Shown: positions 7,748 through 14,891 of the stretch, piece by piece
Layout: every line of letters starts with the position of its first letter
Numbering within the stretch: position 1 is the first letter of the stretch
Assembly (NCBI GenBank): GCA_023426275.1
Contig: JAFABC010000025.1
Location: 1-33,135 of the forward strand
Source: Pseudomonadota bacterium
GTDB taxonomy: Bacteria; Desulfobacterota; Desulfovibrionia; Desulfovibrionales; Desulfovibrionaceae
Reading direction: 5' to 3'
DNA: 33,135 bases
Made by a program: the position numbers and the translations under genes
Notes under the pieces: generated by a model
Databases searched by the model: none
Told to the model about the DNA's origin: nothing
Seen by the model: only the letters and a program-made list of their open reading frames with translations

Positions 7748-7827
7748 GATCCGGCCGCACCGGCCCTGGCGACCATCTAATGCCAACAACCGGCCCGTTA
7801 TGCGCGCATGGCGGGCCGGAGCTGTTT

Positions 7828-7856
7828 TTGACACCCCCGGTCCTTGCGTATATATT
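7828..7856 (+). promoter_or_regulatory. Sigma-70 promoter upstream of the TPR gene
   Basis: TTGACA at 7828-7833, a 17-bp spacer and TATATT at 7851-7856 form a near-consensus promoter with an expected start near 7863. This separates the TPR/PilZ genes from nifENB control and leaves a leader of about 110 nt. Confidence 0.75.
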
Positions 7857-7971
7857 TTCCAAAGGCGTCGCGGCGTGCTGGCCGCGGCCGGTGCGCGCGC
7901 CTGCTTCACGCCGCGCCGGGCAACCTCAACCTCCGCGCCACGCTCGTTCCTGGTGGCCGAAACCAGTCCCC

Positions 7972-8829
7972 ATGGCACACCAGGAAACCGGCCACCCTCT
8001 CCCCGTCGAGGCGTCCCGGGCCGATGCGTCCCCGTCGCGCCGGGAAAGCTGCCGTATTCTCGGCGTCTACTCCCTGGCCCGGCAAACCCTGACCGGTCAG
8101 GGAACCACCAAGCGCAGCCACGACCAGAAAACCTATTGGTTCGTGCGACGCTCCGAGGACGGCGAATACAGCGTGCAGGCCCTCAACGCCAATTCCATTC
8201 CGTCGGGCCCCATCACGCCGGTCAGCAAAAGCGAATTCATGGGCAACTACCAGCCGGAAAGCGGCTATTACGAAAAGCGCTGCCTGCCCTTTCTCGAATC
8301 CCTCAAGAAAAAGATCGTCCAGGCCGAAAAACACCTGGCCGAGGACAATCTTGACGGCGCGGAAAAGGAATTCCTCAAGGCCCTGCTCCTCGACGAAAAG
8401 CATCCCAAGGCCAATATCGAGCTGGGGAACATTTATCTGCAAAAGGGCGACGGCAAAAAGCTGGCCGCGGCCCTGCGCCGCATTTTCAACATCGACGCCC
8501 TGTTTCTGGAGCAGGAACGCCACCTGTTCAACGAATTCGCCATCAACCTGCGCAAGGGCGGACGTTTTCCCGAGGCCATCGCCTTTTACGAAAAGGCCCT
8601 GGAGCGCAACGCCGGGGACGAACACCTCCTGTTCAACATGGCCCGGGCCCAGGGCGAATCCGGCGACACGGCCACCGCCCGGGCAAGTCTCGAACGGGCC
8701 CTGGCCCTGCGCCCCGACTTCGAAGCGGCCCGGCGCTATCTGGACCACCTCCGGCAGGCCGCCGACGCAAAAGTCCCCGAAGACGCGCCCCTTCCCGATA
8801 TTTCCCTTCCCGACGGCGCACCGGCATGA
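7972..8829 (+). CDS. Tetratricopeptide-repeat protein
   Basis: A 285-residue soluble protein. The first about 105 residues form a distinct region (SCRILGVYSLAR, KTYWFVRRSEDGEYSVQALNANSIPSG) that I associate with a Desulfovibrio TPR family of unknown role. Residues from about 115 to 265 hold TPR units, for example AEKHLAEDNLDGAEKEFLKA, PEAIAFYEKALERNAGDEH and ARASLERALALRPDFEAA. Such repeats bind protein partners. The start MAHQETG is the best ATG after the promoter at 7828-7856; the Shine-Dalgarno is poor, so the start is less certain than the rest. The stop overlaps the PilZ gene start as ATGA, suggesting a joint function, perhaps in c-di-GMP dependent behaviour. Confidence 0.8.
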   Translation: MAHQETGHPLPVEASRADASPSRRESCRILGVYSLARQTLTGQGTTKRSHDQKTYWFVRRSEDGEYSVQALNANSIPSGPITPVSKSEFMGNYQPESGYYEKRCLPFLESLKKKIVQAEKHLAEDNLDGAEKEFLKALLLDEKHPKANIELGNIYLQKGDGKKLAAALRRIFNIDALFLEQERHLFNEFAINLRKGGRFPEAIAFYEKALERNAGDEHLLFNMARAQGESGDTATARASLERALALRPDFEAARRYLDHLRQAADAKVPEDAPLPDISLPDGAPA

Positions 8830-9379
8830 GCGCGCCCGTCGCCGTGGCCCTGCACTGTCCGCCGGGCACCAAAATGCTGCTCGAGGTCGGCGGTTTCGAG
8901 GACAAGCTGCAATCGCACTGCGTGGGCCATGTGCGGGGCCGGTTCGTCATCGTGCAGATGCCGGTGCTGACCGAAACCCGTCGCGAGGCCTTCTATCAGC
9001 TGCTTTATCCCGACGCCGGCGTCATTGCCCGCTACCTGCACGAAGGGACGGTCATCGGCTTTTCGGTGCGGATCATCCGCTGGATCCAGGTTCCCTTTCC
9101 CTTGGTGTTTCTCACCTACCCCGCCCGGCTGGAGTCCTACGACCTGCGCCGGCACAGGCGCGTGGCCTGCTGCATTCCCGTGGAGGCCCGACTGGAGGGG
9201 CATGCCCTGTCGGGCATGTTGCTCGACCTCAGCCTGTCCGGCTGCCAGTTCTCCACCCGCGTCGACGCGCCCCCTCCGGCCATCGCCTGGAGCTCGGACT
9301 GCGCTTTCACGAACTCCCGCCACAGGCCAAGCTCTCCCTGACCGACTATCTCCAGGCCGCCCTGGCCCTGGTCGAGTAG
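8826..9379 (+). pseudogene. PilZ-domain (YcgR-like) protein, internally deleted and frameshifted
   Basis: The start overlaps the TPR stop. The frame encodes an N-terminal YcgR-like region (about 1-100) and the beginning of a PilZ domain with both c-di-GMP binding motifs, RRHRR (108-112) and DLSLSG (134-139). After DAPPP (about 147-151) the frame drifts into non-family sequence and stops at 9341. In another plus-strand frame, from about 9287 to the stop at 9379, the DNA encodes LELGLRFHELPPQAKLSL and then TDYLQAALALVE. This resembles the usual end of PilZ domains (LGVRF-(V/L)-D/ELPP-hydrophobic helix). The strands that normally lie between are missing. The simplest reading is a small out-of-frame deletion near 9270-9290. 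If translated as it stands, the product is 171 residues with a truncated PilZ barrel. A sequence error could contribute to the frame change but would not explain the missing strands. Confidence 0.6.
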
Positions 9380-9574
9380 CCGTCGCCTCCCGCCTCCGGG
9401 GCGACTCCCCCCGCGCCCGTTGCAGTGCCGGTGCCATGCAGCGGCTCTCTACCGTCGCATCCGGATACGACATTCCACAGAAAAATTGCGCCCAACCGAT
9501 CTTGCGGGCACAGCGTCTCATTGACACGCCCCCGGGAAAAATCGTGAGACTCTATACACAATGCCGACCTTCAC

Positions 9575-9594
9575 TTATTGTTGCGGAAACATAA
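9575..9594. promoter_or_regulatory. Imperfect inverted repeat upstream of modB
   Basis: TTATTGTT-N4-AAACATAA is a two-fold symmetric AT-rich motif (6 of 8 positions pair) about 70 bp before the modB ATG. It is in the right place for an operator controlling molybdate transport. It does not match the E. coli ModE site closely enough to name it. The rest of the 9380-9661 gap holds only a GTCGCC/GGCGAC hairpin (9382-9405) and no confident promoter. Confidence 0.3.
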
Positions 9595-9661
9595 ATGCGA
9601 CCGTTGTCCCCACAGCCAAGTCCTGACCCCACGCAACGCGCGCCAAGGAAGACGTTCCCCC

Positions 9662-10330
9662 ATGTTTGACGCCAGTGTCATGCCTCCGTTGCTACTGACC
9701 CTCAAGGTATCCACCCTGGCCACGGCGCTGGCCTGCGTGCCGGCCATTTTGCTGGCCCGTCTGGCCTGCGTGCGCAGTTTCCCGGGCCGGGACCTCGCCG
9801 ACGCCACCCTCACCCTGCCCATGGTGCTGCCGCCGACCGTGCTCGGCTATTACATCATCGTGTTTCTGGGCCGCCGGGGCATCGTCGGCAAATACCTTTG
9901 GGAGGAATTCGGCTTCAACATCATGTTCACCTGGGAGGGCGCCGTGCTGGCCGCGGCGGTGGTGGCCTTTCCCCTGGTCTACCGCTCGGCCCGGGCCGCC
10001 TTTGACGGGGTGGACCAGAACCTGGAGAACGCGGCCAGGACGCTTGGCGCCTCGGAAACCGCCATTTTTTTCCGGGTTTCACTGCCCCTGGCCCTGCGCG
10101 GCCTGCTGGCCGGCGTCATGCTGGCCCAGGCGCGGGCCATGGGCGAATTCGGCGCCACCCTGATGGTGGCCGGCAACCTGCCCGGCAAAACCCAGACCAT
10201 GTCGCTGGCCGTGTACAGCGCCATGGCCGCCAACAATGAAAGTCTGGCCAACGAGCTGGTCCTCATCATTTCCGTGGTGTGCGTGACCCTGCTCGTGGTC
10301 GTGGCAAAGGTCATCAAACCTAAAACATAG
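9662..10330 (+). CDS. modB: Molybdate ABC transporter permease ModB
   Basis: A 222-residue membrane protein with about five membrane spans. It carries the ABC-permease EAA loop (ENAARTLGASETAIFFRVSLPLALRG, starting about residue 120), which contacts the ATPase, and the family phrases TLPMVLPPTVLGYY and RAMGEFGATLMVAGN. ModB forms the membrane channel for molybdate or tungstate. The length is usual for ModB. The ATG at 9662 is preferred over an upstream TTG that would add a basic, non-conserved leader; the Shine-Dalgarno AAGGAAG is somewhat distant. Gene order here is modB-modA-modC rather than the common modABC. Confidence 0.92.
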   Translation: MFDASVMPPLLLTLKVSTLATALACVPAILLARLACVRSFPGRDLADATLTLPMVLPPTVLGYYIIVFLGRRGIVGKYLWEEFGFNIMFTWEGAVLAAAVVAFPLVYRSARAAFDGVDQNLENAARTLGASETAIFFRVSLPLALRGLLAGVMLAQARAMGEFGATLMVAGNLPGKTQTMSLAVYSAMAANNESLANELVLIISVVCVTLLVVVAKVIKPKT

Positions 10331-10344
10331 CGAGGAGGAGCATC

Positions 10345-11094
10345 ATGCTGAAAAAAACCCTGCTGGCCCTGACACTGGTCGTGGCCATGGCCCTGCCGGC
10401 CGCGGCCGCCCAGTTGACCGTGTCCGCGGCGGCCAGCCTCACCGATGCGTTCACGGCGGTGAAAGCGGAATTTCAGAAGGAACATCCCGGCCTGACCGTC
10501 AACATGAACTTCGCCGCTTCCGGCGCGCTGCTGTCCCAGATGGAACAGGGCGCCCCGGTCGACGTGTTCGCTTCGGCCAACCAGAAGACCATGGACAAGG
10601 CCATTGAAAGAAAGCTCATCGACACCGCCACCCGGGTCAACTTCGCCCAGAATTCCCTGGTGCTGACCGTGCCGGCCGGCAATCCCGCCAAGGTGAAGGA
10701 CCTGGATTCCCTCAAGGCCGCCACCGTCAAGACCATCGCCGTGGGCAACCCCGAGACCGTGCCCGCCGGCAACTACACCAAGATCGCCTTGACCAAGGCC
10801 GGTGTCTGGGACACGCTCAAGGCCAAGTACATCATGGCCGAGTCCGTGCGCCAGGTGCTGGATTACCTCATGCGCGGCGAGGTTGACGCCGGCTTCGTCT
10901 ACGCCACCGATGCCTTCAAGGGCGGCAAGAAGGTCGCCATCGTGGCCGAAATTCCGCTGGAAAAGCCTGTGAGCTACCCCATCGCCGTGCTCGGCCACGC
11001 CGCCAACAAAAAGGACGGCGAGGCTTTCATCAAGTTTGTCACCGGCCCCAAGGGTCAGGAAATCCTGAAAAAATTCGGCTTCAAGAAGCCGTAG
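10345..11094 (+). CDS. modA: Molybdate ABC transporter substrate-binding protein ModA
   Basis: A 249-residue periplasmic binding protein. A clear Sec signal peptide (MLKKTLLALTLVVAMALPAAA) ends near residue 21-22. The mature start LTVSAAASLTDAF and the segment MNFAASGALLSQMEQGAPVDVFASAN are typical of ModA and hold ligand-binding serines. The later segment VRQVLDYLMRGEVDAGFVYATDA is also conserved. It captures molybdate or tungstate and delivers it to ModB. The Shine-Dalgarno is GAGGAGG, 14 bp after modB. Molybdenum is needed by the nitrogenase cofactor built by the nifENB products upstream, and also by formate dehydrogenases and other molybdoenzymes. Confidence 0.95.
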   Translation: MLKKTLLALTLVVAMALPAAAAQLTVSAAASLTDAFTAVKAEFQKEHPGLTVNMNFAASGALLSQMEQGAPVDVFASANQKTMDKAIERKLIDTATRVNFAQNSLVLTVPAGNPAKVKDLDSLKAATVKTIAVGNPETVPAGNYTKIALTKAGVWDTLKAKYIMAESVRQVLDYLMRGEVDAGFVYATDAFKGGKKVAIVAEIPLEKPVSYPIAVLGHAANKKDGEAFIKFVTGPKGQEILKKFGFKKP

Positions 11095-11108
11095 GACAAG
11101 GCAGGCCC

Positions 11109-11816
11109 ATGCGCATCACCGTCAACATTTCCAAGTCCTTCAAGTCGGCCGCGAGGGGATTTCAGCTCACGGCCGAATTCGCCACCACGGACACCCGGGT
11201 GGTGCTGTTCGGCCCGTCCGGTTCGGGGAAAACGCTGACGTTGCGCGCCATAGCCGGACTCATGCGTCCGGATACCGGCAGCATCACCGTGGACGGGCGG
11301 GTCCTCGTGGACACCGCCAACCATGTGTTCGTGCCGCCGCGCGCGCGCAACATCGGCTACCTGTTCCAGGACTACGCCCTGTTTCCCCACCTCACCGTGC
11401 GCCAGAACGTGGGCTTTGGCCTGACCAGACTCTTTGGCCGGCTCAGCAAGGAAAATGCCGACCGTGTTGCGCAAATCATGGACCTGTTTGGCATCACGTC
11501 CCTGGCCGAGGTCATGCCGGCCCGCATTTCCGGCGGGCAACGGCAACGCGTGGCCTTGGCCAGGGCGCTTGTCGGGGACCCCAAGGCCCTGCTTCTCGAC
11601 GAACCCTTCTCGGCGCTCGACGTCCCCCTGCGCCAGCGCCTGCGGGTGGAACTGGCCGGCATCCTCAACCGCCTGGACATTCCGCTGGTCATGGTCACCC
11701 ACGACCCGGCCGACGTGTCCTTTTTCGGCGGCGACGTGGTCAGCTACGCCGACGGCAAGGTGCAGGAGATCCTGCCGGCCGAGATCATGCGCCGGTCCAT
11801 GGTGCGGGTGGCCTGA
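11109..11816 (+). CDS. modC: Molybdate ABC transporter ATP-binding protein ModC, short form
   Basis: A 235-residue ABC ATPase. Walker A is GPSGSGKT (35-42), the Q-loop YLFQDYALFP (84-93), the signature ISGGQRQRVALARAL (140-154), Walker B LLLDEPFSALD (161-171) and the switch histidine His198 in VMVTHD. It ends soon after the ATPase domain. Typical ModC proteins are about 350 residues because of a C-terminal TOBE/Mop oxyanion-binding domain, which is absent here. The gene follows modA by 14 bp. The position makes molybdate import the most likely role; other importer ATPases of this length exist. Confidence 0.88.
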   Translation: MRITVNISKSFKSAARGFQLTAEFATTDTRVVLFGPSGSGKTLTLRAIAGLMRPDTGSITVDGRVLVDTANHVFVPPRARNIGYLFQDYALFPHLTVRQNVGFGLTRLFGRLSKENADRVAQIMDLFGITSLAEVMPARISGGQRQRVALARALVGDPKALLLDEPFSALDVPLRQRLRVELAGILNRLDIPLVMVTHDPADVSFFGGDVVSYADGKVQEILPAEIMRRSMVRVA

Positions 11817-11840
11817 GCCCGGCCTGTCCGCGATTGGCGG

Positions 11841-11869
11841 TTGACGACCGTCCGGGGGCGGCGTAACTC
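11841..11869 (+). promoter_or_regulatory. Sigma-70 promoter of the lipase gene
   Basis: TTGACG (11841-11846), a 17-bp spacer and TAACTC (11864-11869) form a reasonable promoter with an expected start near 11876. The -10 box is weak. Confidence 0.5.
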
Positions 11870-11872
11870 GAA

Positions 11873-11891
11873 TATGGAGCCGTATTCCATA
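11873..11891. promoter_or_regulatory. Inverted repeat at the expected lipase transcription start
   Basis: TATGGA-N7-TCCATA is a perfect 6-bp inverted repeat. It overlaps the predicted start point and lies directly before the Shine-Dalgarno GAGGAG. The placement suits a repressor operator or a 5' hairpin. Confidence 0.4.
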
Positions 11892-11905
11892 ACGAGGAGC
11901 CGCCC

Positions 11906-12754
11906 ATGTCGCTTGCCACCGACGCCGCCTGGACCACCGTTTCCATCACCGACGCCAACCTGGACAGCGTACTGGCCGTGGTGTCCGCCGCCGCCTACCG
12001 CGACGACGCGGGCGTCGTGTCCGCCCTTGAGGCGGGCGGCCTGACCCAGCTCGACCTGACCGGGAACGGCACCGGCACCTTTGTGGCGGCCAACGCCGCC
12101 TTCGACAGCTGGACCACCATCGTCAACGACACGCCCGCCGCCATCATCGCCTTTCGCGGCACCGACGACATCAATTATTCCACCAACGGCCTCAGCGCCG
12201 TCGCCAGCAGCCAGGACGCGGGCTACTGGCTCGACACCAAAGGCTATTACGATCTCCTGGCCCAAGGGGTTTCGGCCTTCGACGCCGCCGTGTCGGCCTT
12301 TGGCATCGAACAGGTCTACGTCACCGGCCACAGTCTGGGAGGCGGCGCCGCCCAGGCCTACATGGCCGAACATCCGGACACGGCCGACACCCGTTATGCG
12401 GCCGTGGTCTTCGGCTCCCTGGGCCTGTCCGGCGACGGCGAATGGGGGACCGACGCCCGCATCGCGGCGTTTTCCGATCCTTCGGACCTGACCAACGACC
12501 TGGGCACGCAGACGGCCGCCTTCACCATCTCCGTGGAAAAGGGGGACGCCAGCCTGTCCTCGACCCCGGATCTGGCCACGCTCATCGCCGACCCGGCCTC
12601 CTTCCTGACCACCCACTCCATCGCGCTGTTCGCCGATGACGCGTCCCGCTACGACGCGGCCAGGGCCGGCATTCCGTCCACGGACGTGACCACGTTCATC
12701 ACGACCACGGTCCAGTTCAACGGCGTGACCCTGGCCATGTCCTCGCCCAAGTAA
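11906..12754 (+). CDS. Class-3 lipase-like alpha/beta hydrolase
   Basis: A 282-residue protein with the lipase class 3 pattern. AAIIAFRGTDD (about 78-88) forms the oxyanion-hole strand, and VTGHSLGGGAAQAY holds the nucleophile Ser143. Likely remaining triad members are Asp191 or Asp194 (SDPSDLTNDLG) and His237 (TTHSIAL). The substrate is probably an acyl ester, but it cannot be read from the sequence. There is no N-terminal signal peptide. The protein is acidic and Ala/Thr/Asp-rich, a composition often seen in proteins exported by type I systems, but no RTX repeats are present. GAGGAG precedes the ATG. The gene has its own promoter and is not obviously part of the mod operon. Confidence 0.8.
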   Translation: MSLATDAAWTTVSITDANLDSVLAVVSAAAYRDDAGVVSALEAGGLTQLDLTGNGTGTFVAANAAFDSWTTIVNDTPAAIIAFRGTDDINYSTNGLSAVASSQDAGYWLDTKGYYDLLAQGVSAFDAAVSAFGIEQVYVTGHSLGGGAAQAYMAEHPDTADTRYAAVVFGSLGLSGDGEWGTDARIAAFSDPSDLTNDLGTQTAAFTISVEKGDASLSSTPDLATLIADPASFLTTHSIALFADDASRYDAARAGIPSTDVTTFITTTVQFNGVTLAMSSPK

Positions 12755-12793
12755 CGGCGTCCGAAACGCCCGAAACCGAAGCCAACGGCCCTC

Positions 12794-12820
12794 GCCCGGC
12801 CAGTGCCGCACCGGCCGGGC
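12794..12820 (+). terminator. Hairpin after the lipase gene, possible terminator
   Basis: GCCCGGCC and GGCCGGGC form an 8-bp perfect stem with an 11-nt loop. The downstream T content is poor (AATTTT only at 12831-12836), so intrinsic termination is uncertain. Confidence 0.4.
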
Positions 12821-12863
12821 CTTGCCCTGCAATTTTGTCACGGGAAGGGGCCGCGCATTTCGG

Positions 12864-12892
12864 TTGACGGACCATCGGCGCCCATCTATGGT
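12864..12892 (+). promoter_or_regulatory. Sigma-70 promoter of the FadR-type regulator gene
   Basis: TTGACG (12864-12869), a 17-bp spacer and TATGGT (12887-12892) predict a start near 12899. That places the ATG at 12914 only about 15 nt downstream and argues against the longer upstream frame. Confidence 0.6.
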
Positions 12893-12913
12893 GCGCCCGG
12901 AGATCATCAGACG

Positions 12914-13657
12914 ATGCCTTCCCGACTTACCCCCGTGCGCCCACGCAAACTGGCTGATCTCGTCATTCAGCAAATTCAGGAAAAAATCTCGCTGGGTATT
13001 TTCCCGGCCGGAAGCAAGATTCCCACCGAACCGGCGCTCATGGCCCAGCTCGGCGTGGGCCGCTCGACCGTGCGCGAAGCCGTGCGCGTGCTCGTCAGCG
13101 CGGGCCTGCTCGAAGTGCGCCAGGGCGACGGCACCTACGTGCTCGAACGCAGCACGGCCCAGGAGCCCCTGGAATACCGTCTGCGCCGGGCCAAGGCCGT
13201 GGAAATCCGCGAAGTGCGCCGCATTCTCGAAGTGGAGACCGTGCGGCTGGCCGCGCAAAACCACACCCAGGCCGACATCGACACCATGCGGGAATGCCTC
13301 GAAAAAAAACGTCTGGCCCAAAACGCGGGCGACGTGCACGGCTACGTGGCCGCCGACATCGCCTTCCACTCCGCCGTGGCCGCCGCCAGCGGCAACGGCC
13401 TGCTGGCCGACCTGTACCGCAGCTTTTGTCTGGTCTTTCAGGAATTCCTCGACAGCCTCATCGCCGACCGGGGCGTCAACCATTACCAGGACCACATCCA
13501 CTCCGGCCTGCTCGAAGCCATTGCCGCCACGGACCCGGAAAAAGCCGCCGCGTTCGCCATGGAGGCCCTGGACCACACCACCAATGACGCCCGGGTGCGC
13601 ATCGATCCGACCCTGCGCGTCGACGCCGTGCCGCCGTTCTCGGAAGGCATCTCATAA
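12914..13657 (+). CDS. FadR-subfamily GntR-type transcriptional regulator
   Basis: A 247-residue regulator. A winged helix-turn-helix of the GntR type occupies about residues 10-78 (KIPTEPALMAQLGVGRSTVREAVRVLVSAGLLEVRQGDGTYV). A FCD ligand-binding domain (about 95-230) follows, with histidines in DIAFHSAV, DHIHSGLL and ALDHTTND that usually bind a metal and a carboxylate ligand. Such proteins often control use of organic acids such as lactate, pyruvate or glycolate. The target and ligand here cannot be told. The neighbours are a lipase (same strand, upstream) and hrcA (downstream, with its own promoter), so it may act elsewhere in the genome. Confidence 0.88.
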   Translation: MPSRLTPVRPRKLADLVIQQIQEKISLGIFPAGSKIPTEPALMAQLGVGRSTVREAVRVLVSAGLLEVRQGDGTYVLERSTAQEPLEYRLRRAKAVEIREVRRILEVETVRLAAQNHTQADIDTMRECLEKKRLAQNAGDVHGYVAADIAFHSAVAAASGNGLLADLYRSFCLVFQEFLDSLIADRGVNHYQDHIHSGLLEAIAATDPEKAAAFAMEALDHTTNDARVRIDPTLRVDAVPPFSEGIS

Positions 13658-13703
13658 CATCCCGTTATTTCTTGATTTAATCAACTCGTTTCCCCGCCGT
13701 CCC

Positions 13704-13732
13704 TTGACACGGCCTCCCGCGATTGTTACCCG
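13704..13732 (+). promoter_or_regulatory. Promoter of hrcA
   Basis: TTGACA at 13704-13709 is a consensus -35 box. The -10 box is poorly conserved (around 13724-13732, GTTACC). The CIRCE element begins at 13734, so HrcA binding would cover the transcription start. Confidence 0.5.
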
Positions 13733-13733
13733 T

Positions 13734-13760
13734 TTGGCACTCTTGGAATTTGAGTGCCAA
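13734..13760. promoter_or_regulatory. CIRCE operator
   Basis: TTGGCACTC-N9-GAGTGCCAA is a perfect 9-bp inverted repeat. It differs from the canonical CIRCE TTAGCACTC-N9-GAGTGCTAA by one compensated base pair. HrcA binds this site to repress heat-shock genes, here its own gene. Confidence 0.93.
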
Positions 13761-13775
13761 ATGGAGCATAGCGCC

Positions 13776-14813
13776 ATGTCGCTTCAGGACAGGGAACGGG
13801 AAGTGCTGACCACCATCATCGAGGCCTATATCGCCTCGGCTTCGCCGGTGGGTTCGCGCGCCGTGTCCAAGCAAAGTCCCCTGGGTCTTTCCCCGGCCTC
13901 GATCCGCAACATCATGGCCGACCTGACCGAGGCCGGCTATCTGGATCAGCCCCACACCTCGGCCGGCCGTGTCCCCACGACCAAGGCCTTCCGGTTCTAT
14001 CTCGACACGGTCATGCGGCCGACGCCCATGTCCGATGACGTGCGCCAAAGCATCGCCGCCAACCTGTCCACGGCCGGCCTGGAAATGGGCGACCTGCTGC
14101 GCCGGGCCTCGCGCCTGCTGGCCGGTCTGTCCCTGCAGGTGGCCATGGTCGTGGCACCCAACCAGGCCGCGGCCCGGTGGAAGCGCATCGATTTCTCCCT
14201 GCTCAAGCCCGGGCTGGTCATGGTGCTGCTGGTGTTGCAGGGCGGCCTCGTGCGGACCCGGGTCATCGAGACCGATCCGGACGTCACGGCCGACGATTTG
14301 GTAAGCTATGCCAACTATCTCAACGACCTGTTCGCGGACCTGACCGTGACGCAGGCCCGACGCCGTCTGGTCCGGGAAATGGAGCAGGCGCGAAGGACCT
14401 TGAACGCCCTGTGCCGCCGGGCCCTGACCATGGCCCGCTTCGCCTTCGAGGAAGAGCGCGAGCCGGCCTGCGCGGTCATCGTGGACGGGACGCCCAACAT
14501 GCTGTCCCAGCCGGAATTCACCGACGCCGAACACATGCGCGAACTCATGCGGGTGCTCGAAGAACGCACGATCCTGCTTGAACTGCTGGACAAAACCGCA
14601 AACGAGCTTAGAACGGTAATAACCATCGGCGGGGAATCGGACCAGGCCGCCCTGGCGGAACTCGGGGCCATCACCGCGCCTTACGGCACGGGTGACACGC
14701 CCCTTGGCGCCATCGGCGTGATCGGACCGTTGCGCATGGACTACGCCCGGCTTGTGCCCGTGGTGACCTGCACCGCCGACACCCTGACGCGGCTGCTTGA
14801 CCGGCATTTTTAA
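13776..14813 (+). CDS. hrcA: Heat-inducible transcription repressor HrcA
   Basis: A 345-residue protein of usual family length. The N-terminal winged helix (REREVLTTIIEAYIASASPVGSRAVSK, SPASIRNIMADLTEAGYLDQPHTSAGRVPTTKAFRFYLD) is highly characteristic. A GAF-like core and the dimerisation region follow, ending GVIGPLRMDYARLVPVV. HrcA represses chaperone genes through CIRCE and is kept active by GroEL. The ATG at 13776 is chosen because TGGAG lies 9 nt upstream; the ATG at 13761 abuts CIRCE and has no Shine-Dalgarno. The gene is followed by a hairpin terminator, then grpE and dnaK. Confidence 0.96.
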   Translation: MSLQDREREVLTTIIEAYIASASPVGSRAVSKQSPLGLSPASIRNIMADLTEAGYLDQPHTSAGRVPTTKAFRFYLDTVMRPTPMSDDVRQSIAANLSTAGLEMGDLLRRASRLLAGLSLQVAMVVAPNQAAARWKRIDFSLLKPGLVMVLLVLQGGLVRTRVIETDPDVTADDLVSYANYLNDLFADLTVTQARRRLVREMEQARRTLNALCRRALTMARFAFEEEREPACAVIVDGTPNMLSQPEFTDAEHMRELMRVLEERTILLELLDKTANELRTVITIGGESDQAALAELGAITAPYGTGDTPLGAIGVIGPLRMDYARLVPVVTCTADTLTRLLDRHF

Positions 14814-14835
14814 CGTCACCAGACCCGCGCGCCCG

Positions 14836-14864
14836 GCCCGGCCGGAACCGGCCGGCCTTTTTTC
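14836..14864 (+). terminator. Intrinsic terminator between hrcA and grpE
   Basis: A GC-rich stem (CCGGCCG paired with CGGCCGG around a GAAC loop) is followed by CC and six T. It lies 22 nt after the hrcA stop and 28 nt before the grpE start, so it may partly uncouple the two genes. Confidence 0.75.
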
Positions 14865-14891
14865 GTGCCCGGCGCGACCCTTGGAGGATGC

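Noticed and set aside
4766..7978. A 1070-codon open frame on the minus strand across nifE-nifN-nifB
   Set aside because: It lies opposite three well-supported nif genes, reads as Gly/His/Ala/Val-rich low-complexity protein and has no motif. Long antisense frames are expected in GC-rich DNA.
9521..9558. TTGACA and TATACA upstream of modB as a promoter
   Set aside because: The boxes are 26 bp apart, too far for sigma-70, and no better pair was found.
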